A DNA stretch of 11,462 nucleotides from Flavobacteriaceae bacterium (lineage in GTDB: Bacteria; Bacteroidota; Bacteroidia; Flavobacteriales; Flavobacteriaceae), in NCBI GenBank assembly GCA_015493405.1, contig WGDF01000035.1:1-11462 (forward strand). The letters are read 5' to 3'. This document shows positions 1 through 5,653 of this stretch, one piece after another. The position numbers were made by a program, and so were the translations under genes. Each line of letters starts with the position of its first letter. Positions within the stretch are counted from its first letter, which is position 1. The notes beneath the pieces were generated by a model. The model did not search any database. It was not told where the DNA came from and saw only the letters and a list, made by a program, of their open reading frames with translations.

Positions 1-686
1 CTTATATTAAAATTCCGGTCTTTAAAAACTATAAATTTAATCACAAGCCGACACATGCTCTTTCGACCAACGATATTAATCTGGCCTCAGCCGAAGATTT
101 ACAAACGATTGTGGGAATAGGGCCGGTTTTATCCAAGCGCATAGTCAAATATAGAAAGGCTATCGGTGGTTTTAAAGACCGGTCGCAGCTTCTTAAAGTT
201 TATGGCTTAGAGCCGGATGTAATCAAACGTGTATGGCAGCATTTTAAATTGAAAAATATCAAGTCCAATTCTGCTAAAAACAGCATAAAGAAACCTATAA
301 ATACGGCTACCGTAGCAGATTTAAAACAAATTTATGGCATTGGTGAGAAGTTGGCCCATCGCCTGATCAAATACCGTCAATCTATAGGCGGTTTTACTAT
401 TAAAGAACAACTCAATGCGGTGTATGGGCTGTCACCGGCAGTGATTACACGTATTTGGGAGAATTATCAAATAAAAATACCTACCAAAATACCTTTCAAA
501 ATTGAATTAAATGAGGCTAATATCAAGGAATTAGCGAAGAACCCGTATATTTCATACCAATTGGCAAAAAAAATCATTTCATATAGAACTTTGCACGGGG
601 CTTTTCATAAATTTGACGAATTATTAAAAGTTCCGGAATATCCGGTAGAAAAACACAAACTAATCATACTCTATTTAAAACTATAA
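1..686 (+). CDS. Helix-hairpin-helix (ComEA-like) repeat protein, 5' end cut off by window
   Basis: The reading frame is open from the window's left edge (first full codon at 3), so the true start lies upstream; the GTG at 111 sits inside a repeat and is not the start. About 227 residues are visible. Three helix-hairpin-helix units of about 45 residues lie at roughly 72-209, 297-431 and 504-632. The first two share the hairpin GIGxxLxxRxxKYRxxIGGF followed by a VYGL motif. The third is degenerate, with [12 protein letters not shown] in place of the GIG hairpin. This domain binds DNA backbone non-specifically in ComEA, the DNA-uptake receptor. In Bacteroidota such proteins usually have an N-terminal membrane anchor, which would lie outside the window. 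A DNA-binding or uptake role is inferred; the family call is firm, the function is not. The stop lies 4 bp before the next gene. Confidence 0.85.
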   Translation, partial: YIKIPVFKNYKFNHKPTHALSTNDINLASAEDLQTIVGIGPVLSKRIVKYRKAIGGFKDRSQLLKVYGLEPDVIKRVWQHFKLKNIKSNSAKNSIKKPINTATVADLKQIYGIGEKLAHRLIKYRQSIGGFTIKEQLNAVYGLSPAVITRIWENYQIKIPTKIPFKIELNEANIKELAKNPYISYQLAKKIISYRTLHGAFHKFDELLKVPEYPVEKHKLIILYLKL

Positions 687-690
687 AATA

Positions 691-1833
691 ATGATGAATT
701 TTGAATTGACAGAAGAGCAAAAACACATTGCACAAGCAGTTAGAGATTTTAACAAACAACATATCACTCCATACTATATGGAATGGGACGAAAAACAGAT
801 TTTTCCTGTTGAATTATTTCATAAATTAGGTGAATTGGGATTTATGGGTATCGTCATTCCCGAAAAATATGGTGGTTCGGGTTTATCTTATCAAGATTAT
901 GTCACTATTATTGACGAATTGTCCCAACAAGACCCTTCAATAGGACTTTCTGTTGCAGCGCATAACTCGTTGTGTACCAACCATATTTACGAATTTGGTA
1001 ATGAAGAACAACGCATGCGTTGGTTACCCAAACTGGCATCGGGCGAATGGATTGGCGCTTGGGGATTGACCGAACACAATACCGGTTCGGATGCCGGCAG
1101 TATGAGTACAACGGCTGTCGAAGACGGCAATTATTATGTGTTAAACGGTGCTAAAAATTTTATCACACATGGTATCAGTGGTAACGTAGCGGTAGTTTTG
1201 GCACGAACGGGCGAAAAAAGTGCGCGCAGAAATGCTACGGCATTTGTTGTAGAACGTGGCACCACCGGATTTTCAGCCGGTAAAAAAGAAAACAAACTGG
1301 GCATGCGTGCCAGCGAAACAGCCGAAATGATTTTTGACAATTGCCGTGTACCGAAAGAAAATATTTTGGGGGAAATCGGCGATGGCTTCGTGCAAGCACT
1401 TAAAATATTAGATGGTGGCCGGATTTCCATAGGCTCTAATGCTTTGGGAACAGCTAAAGGTGCTTACCATGCCGCTCTAAAATATGCCAAAGAACGCGAA
1501 CAGTTCGGACGCCCGATTAGCCAGTTTCAAGCCATTGCGTTCAAATTGGCGGATATGGCTACCGAAATAGAGGCATCTGAATTGTTAATCCGTAAAGCGG
1601 CTTATTTAAAAGATACCAAACAGAATCTGACCAAACTCGGTGCTATGGCTAAAATGTATGCTTCTGAAGTGAGTGTCAAAGTATCGACCGAAGCCGTACA
1701 AATACACGGCGGTTATGGTTATACTAAAGACTTTCCGGTTGAAAAATTTTATCGCGACAGTAAATTGACCACCATAGGTGAAGGCACTACCGAAATACAA
1801 AAACTGGTTATTTCCAGACAAATATTAAAATAG
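691..1833 (+). CDS. Acyl-CoA dehydrogenase (short/medium-chain type)
   Basis: An FAD enzyme that introduces the 2,3-trans double bond into an acyl-CoA, passing electrons to electron-transfer flavoprotein; a cytoplasmic step of fatty-acid or branched-chain amino-acid breakdown. At 380 residues it is full length for the family. The first family signature is at residues 122-134 ([13 protein letters not shown]), which contacts FAD and substrate. The C-terminal part has [12 protein letters not shown] at 269-280, which helps bind [16 protein letters not shown] at 337-349, and the catalytic-base region IGEGTTEIQ, placing the base at Glu364 as in short- and medium-chain enzymes. Two ATGs are adjacent (691 and 694); either could be used, and no SD is present, as expected for this group. 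It lies 4 bp after the helix-hairpin-helix gene and its TAG stop touches the next ATG, so co-translation is likely. Chain-length preference cannot be read reliably. Confidence 0.95.
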   Translation: MMNFELTEEQKHIAQAVRDFNKQHITPYYMEWDEKQIFPVELFHKLGELGFMGIVIPEKYGGSGLSYQDYVTIIDELSQQDPSIGLSVAAHNSLCTNHIYEFGNEEQRMRWLPKLASGEWIGAWGLTEHNTGSDAGSMSTTAVEDGNYYVLNGAKNFITHGISGNVAVVLARTGEKSARRNATAFVVERGTTGFSAGKKENKLGMRASETAEMIFDNCRVPKENILGEIGDGFVQALKILDGGRISIGSNALGTAKGAYHAALKYAKEREQFGRPISQFQAIAFKLADMATEIEASELLIRKAAYLKDTKQNLTKLGAMAKMYASEVSVKVSTEAVQIHGGYGYTKDFPVEKFYRDSKLTTIGEGTTEIQKLVISRQILK

Positions 1834-2274
1834 ATGATAAACTACCGTATAAGACCGGCAACCGAACAAGATTTTGAACCCATATTAGGTTTGATAAAAG
1901 AACTGGCGCTGTTTGAAAAAGCTCCTGAAAAAGTTACCAATACAGCAGCGCAAATGAAAGCCGAACAAGAATTGTTTCAAGCTATAGTTGCTGAAAAACC
2001 GGATGGCGAAATCATTGGTTTTGCTTTGTTTTATTTTGTGTATTACACTTGGGTCGGAAAATCGCTATATCTCGATGATTTGTATGTCAAAGAAGTGTAT
2101 CGCGGACATAAAATCGGGTCTAAATTACTCGATAAAGTGATCGAAACAGGGCGACAAAACAACTGTAAACGCATCCGTTGGCAAGTTCTGAATTGGAACA
2201 AACCGGCTATCGATTTTTATCAAAAACTTGGTGCCAATTTAGACGACGAATGGATTAACTGTGACTTGGAATAA
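1834..2274 (+). CDS. GNAT acetyltransferase, spermidine/spermine N1-acetyltransferase-like
   Basis: A 146-residue GNAT-fold enzyme that would transfer acetyl from acetyl-CoA to an amine. The N-terminus (IRPATEQDFEPILGLIKELA, residues 6-25), the GFALFYF strand (62-68), LYLDDLYV (78-85) and FYQKLGA (128-134) match what I remember of eukaryotic SSAT and SSAT2 more closely than generic Rim-type enzymes. The acetyl-CoA pyrophosphate loop is RGHKIG at 90-95. Tyr129 lies where GNAT enzymes place the general-acid tyrosine. Substrate could be a polyamine, thialysine or another small amine; SSAT-like sequences in bacteria are often mis-assigned, so substrate is inference. The start codon directly follows the stop of the acyl-CoA dehydrogenase (TAGATG), suggesting translational coupling, though no shared pathway is evident. 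Confidence 0.9.
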   Translation: MINYRIRPATEQDFEPILGLIKELALFEKAPEKVTNTAAQMKAEQELFQAIVAEKPDGEIIGFALFYFVYYTWVGKSLYLDDLYVKEVYRGHKIGSKLLDKVIETGRQNNCKRIRWQVLNWNKPAIDFYQKLGANLDDEWINCDLE

Positions 2275-2313
2275 ATTTTGTATCAAAAACTATTAACTTA
2301 AAAACAATATCAA

Positions 2314-3369
2314 ATGAAATTCAAATTTTTACTATTAATTTTAATTATTTGGCAGACAGGAACCAGCCAAATTGGGGTAGGAACCGGTTTTGTAGGTAAA
2401 CAAAAAAGATTAGGAAAAAAACGCCAAGCTAATGTAAAACATAAATTAGAAGATTTTAAAAAAACGAAAACCATTTTTATCCTATCCAATGTTTATGATA
2501 AGCCGACTTATGATAGTATGTTAAAAGCCAGTTGGCATGTTACACCTTTTGAGGTTGTAAAACAAAAAGATTTCAGTTTTAATGATTATGCCGGCAACCA
2601 ATATTCTTATGCCTTTTTAGATTGGGAACAAGTAGAATTCATGAAAAATAATGAACCTACCGGTAATGCAATAGTGCGTGCATATATAGAAATATTTATG
2701 TATGATTTTGATAATATCAAAAAACAGTTATCAAAATTATCAAAGAAAAGGAGAGCCAAAAAATTAGTAGATATTTTTGAGCAAAATAAAAAGCTCGTTG
2801 CCCGTTTTTTCTTATATCCAACCGGAGATTTCGCTAGTTTTATGGTAAAAAATGATCCAAGTAAAAATAATGATGTAAATAAAAAACTATACAATGAAGA
2901 CCTACTTTATAATTATAAATCCGGTTTTTTAAAAAATTATTTTCAAAAAGTCAATAACTTAATTCAAAAAGACCAAGTTTATTGGATGTATGTAAAAAAT
3001 CCGGAATATTTACCGGAACTCAAAAATTTAAAGAAAAAAACTTTATATGTTCCTGATTTTGTTGCAAGAAAATTTAATGGGCTGGAAAGAGAAAAAAAAC
3101 CGAGCAAAGCCTTTTTGGATAAAATATTTAAAAACTATGATTATAAATATCAAATGATTAGTTCCGATGAATTGAATAAAAAAATTATGAACAATGAGCC
3201 CATTTATTACTTAATGTATATAAGGGCAAGTTCAGAGCGTTTTGTTTCGGTTGTTAATGCGCGAACCGGAGAAATTATTTATAGAGCATATCATAAGTTT
3301 GGACATGAATTAAAATCAAAACATATCAGTAAATTGAATAAAGCCATTCAAAAAGCGGCAAAAAATTAA
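2314..3369 (+). CDS. Secreted lysine-rich protein of unknown function
   Basis: I do not recognise a characterised family. The 351-residue product begins with a clear signal peptide: MKFK, then a hydrophobic stretch LLLILIIW, with probable cleavage near GTSQ (residues 16-19). There is no lipobox cysteine, so a periplasmic or surface location is expected. The mature part is rich in Lys, Asn, Phe and Tyr and has no other obvious membrane segment. Segments that look structured include TIFILSNVYDKPTYDSML (about 54-71), a KKRRAKK basic patch, KKKTLYVPDFVARKFNG, and a C-terminal stretch with PIYYLMYIRAS and FVSVVNARTGEIIYRAYH, which reads as paired beta strands. It lies 39 bp after the acetyltransferase and ends before the rpsU promoter. 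The codons are more A-rich than in the metabolic genes beside it. No catalytic motif is evident. Confidence 0.85.
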   Translation: MKFKFLLLILIIWQTGTSQIGVGTGFVGKQKRLGKKRQANVKHKLEDFKKTKTIFILSNVYDKPTYDSMLKASWHVTPFEVVKQKDFSFNDYAGNQYSYAFLDWEQVEFMKNNEPTGNAIVRAYIEIFMYDFDNIKKQLSKLSKKRRAKKLVDIFEQNKKLVARFFLYPTGDFASFMVKNDPSKNNDVNKKLYNEDLLYNYKSGFLKNYFQKVNNLIQKDQVYWMYVKNPEYLPELKNLKKKTLYVPDFVARKFNGLEREKKPSKAFLDKIFKNYDYKYQMISSDELNKKIMNNEPIYYLMYIRASSERFVSVVNARTGEIIYRAYHKFGHELKSKHISKLNKAIQKAAKN

Positions 3370-3379
3370 CCGGCAAAAC

Positions 3380-3407
3380 ATGTTTTTCAAAAAAATGTGT
3401 ATCTTTG
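3380..3407 (+). promoter_or_regulatory. Probable Bacteroidota-type promoter of rpsU
   Basis: TATCTTTG at 3400-3407 is a perfect match to the Bacteroidota -7 element TAnnTTTG. Upstream, ATGTTTTTC at 3380-3388 is an imperfect -33 region (ATG where TTG is expected). The predicted start of transcription is near 3414, giving a leader of about 38 nt before the rpsU ATG. The -33 region overlaps a small palindrome, AAAACATGTTTT, at 3375-3386. Confidence 0.65.
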
Positions 3408-3438
3408 CCACTCATAATTAAGTATTAATCAATTAAAA

Positions 3439-3444
3439 GAGGTG
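3439..3444 (+). promoter_or_regulatory. Strong Shine-Dalgarno sequence of rpsU, probable autoregulatory site
   Basis: GAGGTG, preceded by AAAA, lies 7 nt before the rpsU ATG, an optimal SD spacing. The six bases pair perfectly with the CACCUC core of a canonical 16S rRNA 3' end. None of the other start sites in the window has a comparable sequence. Work on Flavobacterium johnsoniae ribosomes reported that bS21, bS18 and bS6 sequester the anti-SD, and that the bS21 gene is the exceptional one with a strong SD. Ribosomes lacking bS21 would then preferentially translate rpsU. The site here fits that model; the regulation itself is inferred. Confidence 0.85.
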
Positions 3445-3451
3445 TAAAACT

Positions 3452-3649
3452 ATGTTGATCATACCCGTAAAAGAAGGAGAGTCTATTGACAGAGCGTTGA
3501 AACGTTTCAAAAGAAAATTTGACCAAACTAAAATGATGCGTCAAATTAGAGATCGTAAACAATTTACCAAGCCATCTGTCAAACGCAGACAACAAGTCCT
3601 TAAAGCGCAGTACATCCAACATCTTCACGATTTGGAAGATCAATACTAA
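3452..3649 (+). CDS. rpsU: 30S ribosomal protein bS21
   Basis: A 65-residue basic protein of the small-subunit platform near the 3' end of 16S rRNA. The N-terminal VKEGESIDRALKRFKRKF and the following arginine-rich helices are typical of bS21. The ATG at 3452 is chosen because it gives the family N-terminus and follows a strong SD. The C-terminal region has a tyrosine at residue 54 (AQY). As I recall, Tyr54 of the F. johnsoniae protein helps hold the anti-SD of 16S rRNA in a blocked state, so the residue is consistent with that function here. The gene has its own promoter and terminator and is thus probably monocistronic, with some readthrough possible into the recombinase gene. Confidence 0.97.
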   Translation: MLIIPVKEGESIDRALKRFKRKFDQTKMMRQIRDRKQFTKPSVKRRQQVLKAQYIQHLHDLEDQY

Positions 3650-3674
3650 ATGAAAATTTAGTGCTTAAAAAATT

Positions 3675-3702
3675 AAGACTGTCCTTAAAGGCAGTCTTTT
3701 TT
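3675..3702 (+). terminator. Rho-independent terminator after rpsU
   Basis: AAGACTG (3675-3681) pairs perfectly with CAGTCTT (3692-3698). The ten-base interior can add a short CCT/AGG stem after one bulged T. The right arm runs into six T residues ending at 3702. The hairpin lies 25 bp after the rpsU stop and should separate it from the recombinase gene. Confidence 0.85.
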
Positions 3703-3744
3703 AATTTATAAACCGGTTCTTTGTTATTTCTCTTGAGAATGTTT

Positions 3745-3760
3745 AACTTCGTAAGAAGTT
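3745..3760 (+). promoter_or_regulatory. GUAA-tetraloop hairpin just before the recombinase start codon
   Basis: AACTTC (3745-3750) and GAAGTT (3755-3760) form a perfect 6-bp stem closed by GTAA, a GNRA-type tetraloop. It ends 8 nt before the ATG at 3769, within the likely ribosome footprint. It could influence initiation of the recombinase gene. A chance inverted repeat in AT-rich DNA cannot be excluded. Confidence 0.4.
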
Positions 3761-3768
3761 TCAGGCTT

Positions 3769-4659
3769 ATGTATATCAATCAATTTTTACAATATCTTCA
3801 AAAAGAAAAAAACTATTCGGCTTATACTATTAAAGCTTACCATAAAGATTTGGAAGTGTTTAAGCAGTTTTTAAAAGATAATCACATTGATTTGGTATCA
3901 GCCACTAGCAAGGATGTGCGTTTGTGGATAGCTCATCTGTCAGAGCGAAATTTATCTGAAAAAACCATCAATCGAAAAATAGCAACTTTAAAGAGTTTTT
4001 ATAAATTTTTACTCAAGACGGACACCATACAAGCCAGTCCAATGGTGCAATTAAAAAGTATGAAAGTCAGGCGACAGGTGCCGGTACCTTTCTCACAAAA
4101 TGAGATGCGTAATTTATTAGATAAAAATTTGTTTTCCAATGATTTTGAAGGACGTAGAGACTATGCCATTATTGCACTTTTATACAGCACCGGTATACGA
4201 CAAGGGGAATTAATCGCCATAAAACTTTCGGCTATTGACTTTCATAAAAAAGAGTTAAAAGTACTCGGTAAACGTAATAAAGAACGTCTGATTCCGTTAT
4301 TAGATCATACGATAGAAGCGGTGCAATCTTATATCGAAATCAAAAATAAATATTTCGCCGGTTCATCGGATATTGATGATTATTTATGGCTGACTAAAAA
4401 AGGAAAAAAAATATATGAAGTACTTGTATACCGCGTTATAAATTCGTATCTTAGTAAAGTCAGTGTGAAACACAAAAAAAGTCCGCATATGTTACGACAT
4501 ACTTTTGCCACACATTTGCTCAATAATGGCGCAGACCTTAATTCTATTAAGGAGTTGTTAGGTCATAGTAGTTTGGCGGCGACTCAAGTTTATACCCATA
4601 GCAGTATACAAGAACTAAAAAATATTTATAAAAAAGCTCATCCTAGGAGCCGAAAATGA
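3769..4659 (+). CDS. xerC: Tyrosine recombinase, XerC/XerD type
   Basis: A site-specific recombinase expected to resolve chromosome dimers at dif. From the ATG at 3769 it has 296 residues, the usual Xer size; earlier in-frame starts (TTG 3721, ATG 3739) would add 16 or 10 residues not typical of the family and run through the hairpin. The N-terminal SAM-like DNA-binding domain spans about 1-90 (FLQYLQKEKNYSAYTIKAYH). The catalytic domain has all six active residues: Arg144 (TGIRQGEL), Lys168 (LGKRNKE), His240 and Arg243 (HMLRHTFATH), His266 (LLGHSS) and nucleophile Tyr275 (VYTH). These keep the spacing of E. coli XerD (148, 172, 244, 247, 270, 279). Whether it is functionally XerC or XerD cannot be decided from this alone. 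It is followed 26 bp later by hpf and is probably co-transcribed with it. There are no flanking repeats or cargo suggesting an integrase of a mobile element. Confidence 0.93.
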   Translation: MYINQFLQYLQKEKNYSAYTIKAYHKDLEVFKQFLKDNHIDLVSATSKDVRLWIAHLSERNLSEKTINRKIATLKSFYKFLLKTDTIQASPMVQLKSMKVRRQVPVPFSQNEMRNLLDKNLFSNDFEGRRDYAIIALLYSTGIRQGELIAIKLSAIDFHKKELKVLGKRNKERLIPLLDHTIEAVQSYIEIKNKYFAGSSDIDDYLWLTKKGKKIYEVLVYRVINSYLSKVSVKHKKSPHMLRHTFATHLLNNGADLNSIKELLGHSSLAATQVYTHSSIQELKNIYKKAHPRSRK

Positions 4660-4685
4660 AGTATTAATTTAAAAAACGAAGATCT

Positions 4686-4979
4686 ATGAAAGCAATTTAC
4701 CAAGCAACCAATTTTGATGCCGATCAAAAACTAATTGACTTTATCCAAAAAAAATTAGACAGATTAGACAATTTTTTCGATCGCATCATAGAAGCTGAAG
4801 TTTTCTTGAAATTGAATAACACAGGCGGAAAAAATAAAACGGTAGAAATTAAAATCAAAGTCCCCGGTAATGACATTTACGTTTCTAGAGATGCGGAAAG
4901 TTTTGAAAAGGCAATGGATTTGTCTTATGATGTGCTGAAAAGACAATTAAAAAAACAAAAAGAGAAACTAAAAAATTAA
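4686..4979 (+). CDS. hpf: Short ribosome hibernation promoting factor (HPF/RaiA family)
   Basis: A 97-residue protein of the short HPF/YfiA class, which binds the decoding region of the 30S subunit and blocks tRNA and mRNA sites in resting cells. The beta-alpha-beta-beta-beta-alpha order is visible. An N-terminal strand MKAIYQATNF is followed by helix LIDFIQKKLDRLDNFFDR (16-33). Strands then lie near 36-45, 53-60 (VEIKIKVP) and 63-67 (DIYVS), and a long C-terminal lysine-rich helix spans 70-97 (AMDLSYDVLKRQLKKQ). It lacks the C-terminal dimerisation domain of long HPF, so it is not by itself the dimer-forming type. It sits 26 bp after the Xer-type gene and is followed by a terminator. No SD is present. 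Confidence 0.93.
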   Translation: MKAIYQATNFDADQKLIDFIQKKLDRLDNFFDRIIEAEVFLKLNNTGGKNKTVEIKIKVPGNDIYVSRDAESFEKAMDLSYDVLKRQLKKQKEKLKN

Positions 4980-5006
4980 AAATTATCATAATATATATTA
5001 ATGTGG

Positions 5007-5031
5007 GGGAGCTTTAAATAAGTTCCCTTTT
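5007..5031 (+). terminator. Rho-independent terminator after hpf
   Basis: GGGAGCTT (5007-5014) pairs with AAGTTCCC (5020-5027 in register, with one G-T wobble) around the five-base loop TAAAT, then TTTT. It lies 27 bp after the hpf stop and separates that transcript from the tRNA-tuf cluster. Confidence 0.8.
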
Positions 5032-5080
5032 GCTTTAGAAAAAAATAAAAAAATTAATTTTATTATTAGCAATAAATGTT

Positions 5081-5088
5081 TACTTTTG
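5081..5088 (+). promoter_or_regulatory. Possible upstream (P1) promoter -7 element for the tRNA-tuf cluster
   Basis: TACTTTTG matches TAnnTTTG perfectly. The expected -33 position near 5058-5062 holds TTTTA rather than TTTG, so the match is only partial. The predicted start near 5095 would give a leader of about 100 nt containing GGGGACGG. It lies between the hpf terminator and the stronger promoter at 5140-5170, suggesting tandem promoters. Confidence 0.45.
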
Positions 5089-5139
5089 CTATGCCGAAAA
5101 AGGGGACGGAAAAATATTTAAAAAAACTTATTTTTTTTC

Positions 5140-5170
5140 TTTGCAGTTTAAAATTAAGTTTATAAATTTG
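5140..5170 (+). promoter_or_regulatory. Bacteroidota-type promoter of the tRNA-tuf cluster
   Basis: TTTG at 5140-5143 and TAAATTTG at 5163-5170 are separated by 19 bp, a near-ideal flavobacterial -33/-7 pair. The predicted transcription start is near 5177, 17 nt before the first tRNA. This is the best promoter match in the window, as expected for a stable RNA and elongation-factor operon. Confidence 0.8.
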
Positions 5171-5193
5171 CAAACCGTTATAAGAGCTAAAAA

Positions 5194-5267
5194 GCCGATG
5201 TAGCTCAGCTGGCTAGAGCAGCTGATTTGTAATCAGCAGGTCGTGGGTTCGAGTCCCTCCATCGGCT
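5194..5267 (+). tRNA. trnT-TGT: tRNA-Thr (anticodon TGT)
   Basis: A full cloverleaf: acceptor GCCGATG (5194-5200) pairs perfectly with CATCGGC (5260-5266), discriminator T. The anticodon stem GCTGA/TCAGC encloses loop TTTGTAA, giving anticodon TGT, which reads ACA codons. The T arm has GTGGG-TTCGAGT-CCCTC. The CCA end is not encoded. It is the first gene of the cluster, matching the place of thrU in E. coli. Confidence 0.97.
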
Positions 5268-5302
5268 CATTAACTTGGACTAAATTGAAATAATGGAAAT
5301 AT

Positions 5303-5383
<81 letters not shown>

Positions 5384-5385
5384 CT

Positions 5386-5405
5386 TTGGGAGTAAGTTCT
5401 CCCAA
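5386..5405 (+). other. Stem-loop directly after tRNA-Tyr
   Basis: TTGGGAG and CTCCCAA form a 7-bp stem with a 6-base loop, beginning 3 nt after the tRNA 3' end. It is followed by TTATTT rather than a T run, so it may be a processing signal or a weak terminator within the tRNA cluster. Confidence 0.55.
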
Positions 5406-5408
5406 TTA

Positions 5409-5432
5409 TTTCAAGTGATTAATCATTTGAAA
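5409..5432 (+). repeat. 24-bp near-perfect palindrome between tRNA-Tyr and tRNA-Gly
   Basis: TTTCAAGTGATTAATCATTTGAAA (arms 5409-5420 and 5421-5432) is self-complementary, with a G·T wobble as its only non-Watson-Crick pair. As RNA it would form a weak AT-rich hairpin adjacent to the stem-loop at 5386-5405; as DNA it resembles a dyad operator. Function unknown. Confidence 0.45.
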
Positions 5433-5450
5433 TATAAAACAAAGCTTGAT

Positions 5451-5526
5451 GCGGGAGTAGCTCAGTTGGTAGAGCATCAGCCTTCCAAGCTGACTGTCGC
5501 GGGTTCGACCCCCGTCTCCCGCTCCA
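5451..5526 (+). tRNA. trnG-TCC: tRNA-Gly (anticodon TCC), with CCA apparently encoded
   Basis: Acceptor GCGGGAG (5451-5457) pairs perfectly with CTCCCGC (5516-5522), discriminator T at 5523. Stem TCAGC/GCTGA holds loop CTTCCAA, anticodon TCC, reading GGA and GGG. The bases after the discriminator are CCA (5524-5526), unlike the other four tRNAs in the window. This may be a relic of an encoded CCA end or coincidence. Confidence 0.97.
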
Positions 5527-5532
5527 CTCAAG

Positions 5533-5604
5533 GCCGATGTAGCTCAGGGGTAGAGCGCTTCCTTGGTAAGGAAGAGGTCACGGGTTCAATTCCCGTCATT
5601 GGCT
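5533..5604 (+). tRNA. trnT-GGT: tRNA-Thr (anticodon GGT)
   Basis: Acceptor GCCGATG (5533-5539) pairs with CATTGGC (5597-5603) with one G-T wobble, discriminator T. Stem CTTCC/GGAAG holds loop TTGGTAA, anticodon GGT, reading ACC and ACT. Its 5' end is identical to tRNA-Thr(TGT) through the first 15 bases, but the D loop is shorter. It lies 49 bp before tuf, as thrT does before tufB in E. coli. Confidence 0.97.
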
Positions 5605-5653
5605 CTAAGGAGAGCTCAAAAAAATAGAAATATAAAGATTAAAAATTAGTATT

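Noticed and set aside
3721..3768. Longer Xer recombinase starting at TTG 3721 or ATG 3739
   Set aside because: It adds residues not found in the family and passes through a hairpin; the ATG at 3769 gives the standard Xer N-terminus and length.
3769..4659. The tyrosine recombinase as a prophage or island integrase
   Set aside because: It has Xer length and spacing, no flanking direct repeats or cargo genes, and nearby housekeeping genes on both sides. The tRNA genes downstream show no duplicated 3' ends.
5608..5612. AGGAG as a Shine-Dalgarno for tuf
   Set aside because: It lies over 40 nt before the tuf ATG, far outside SD range.
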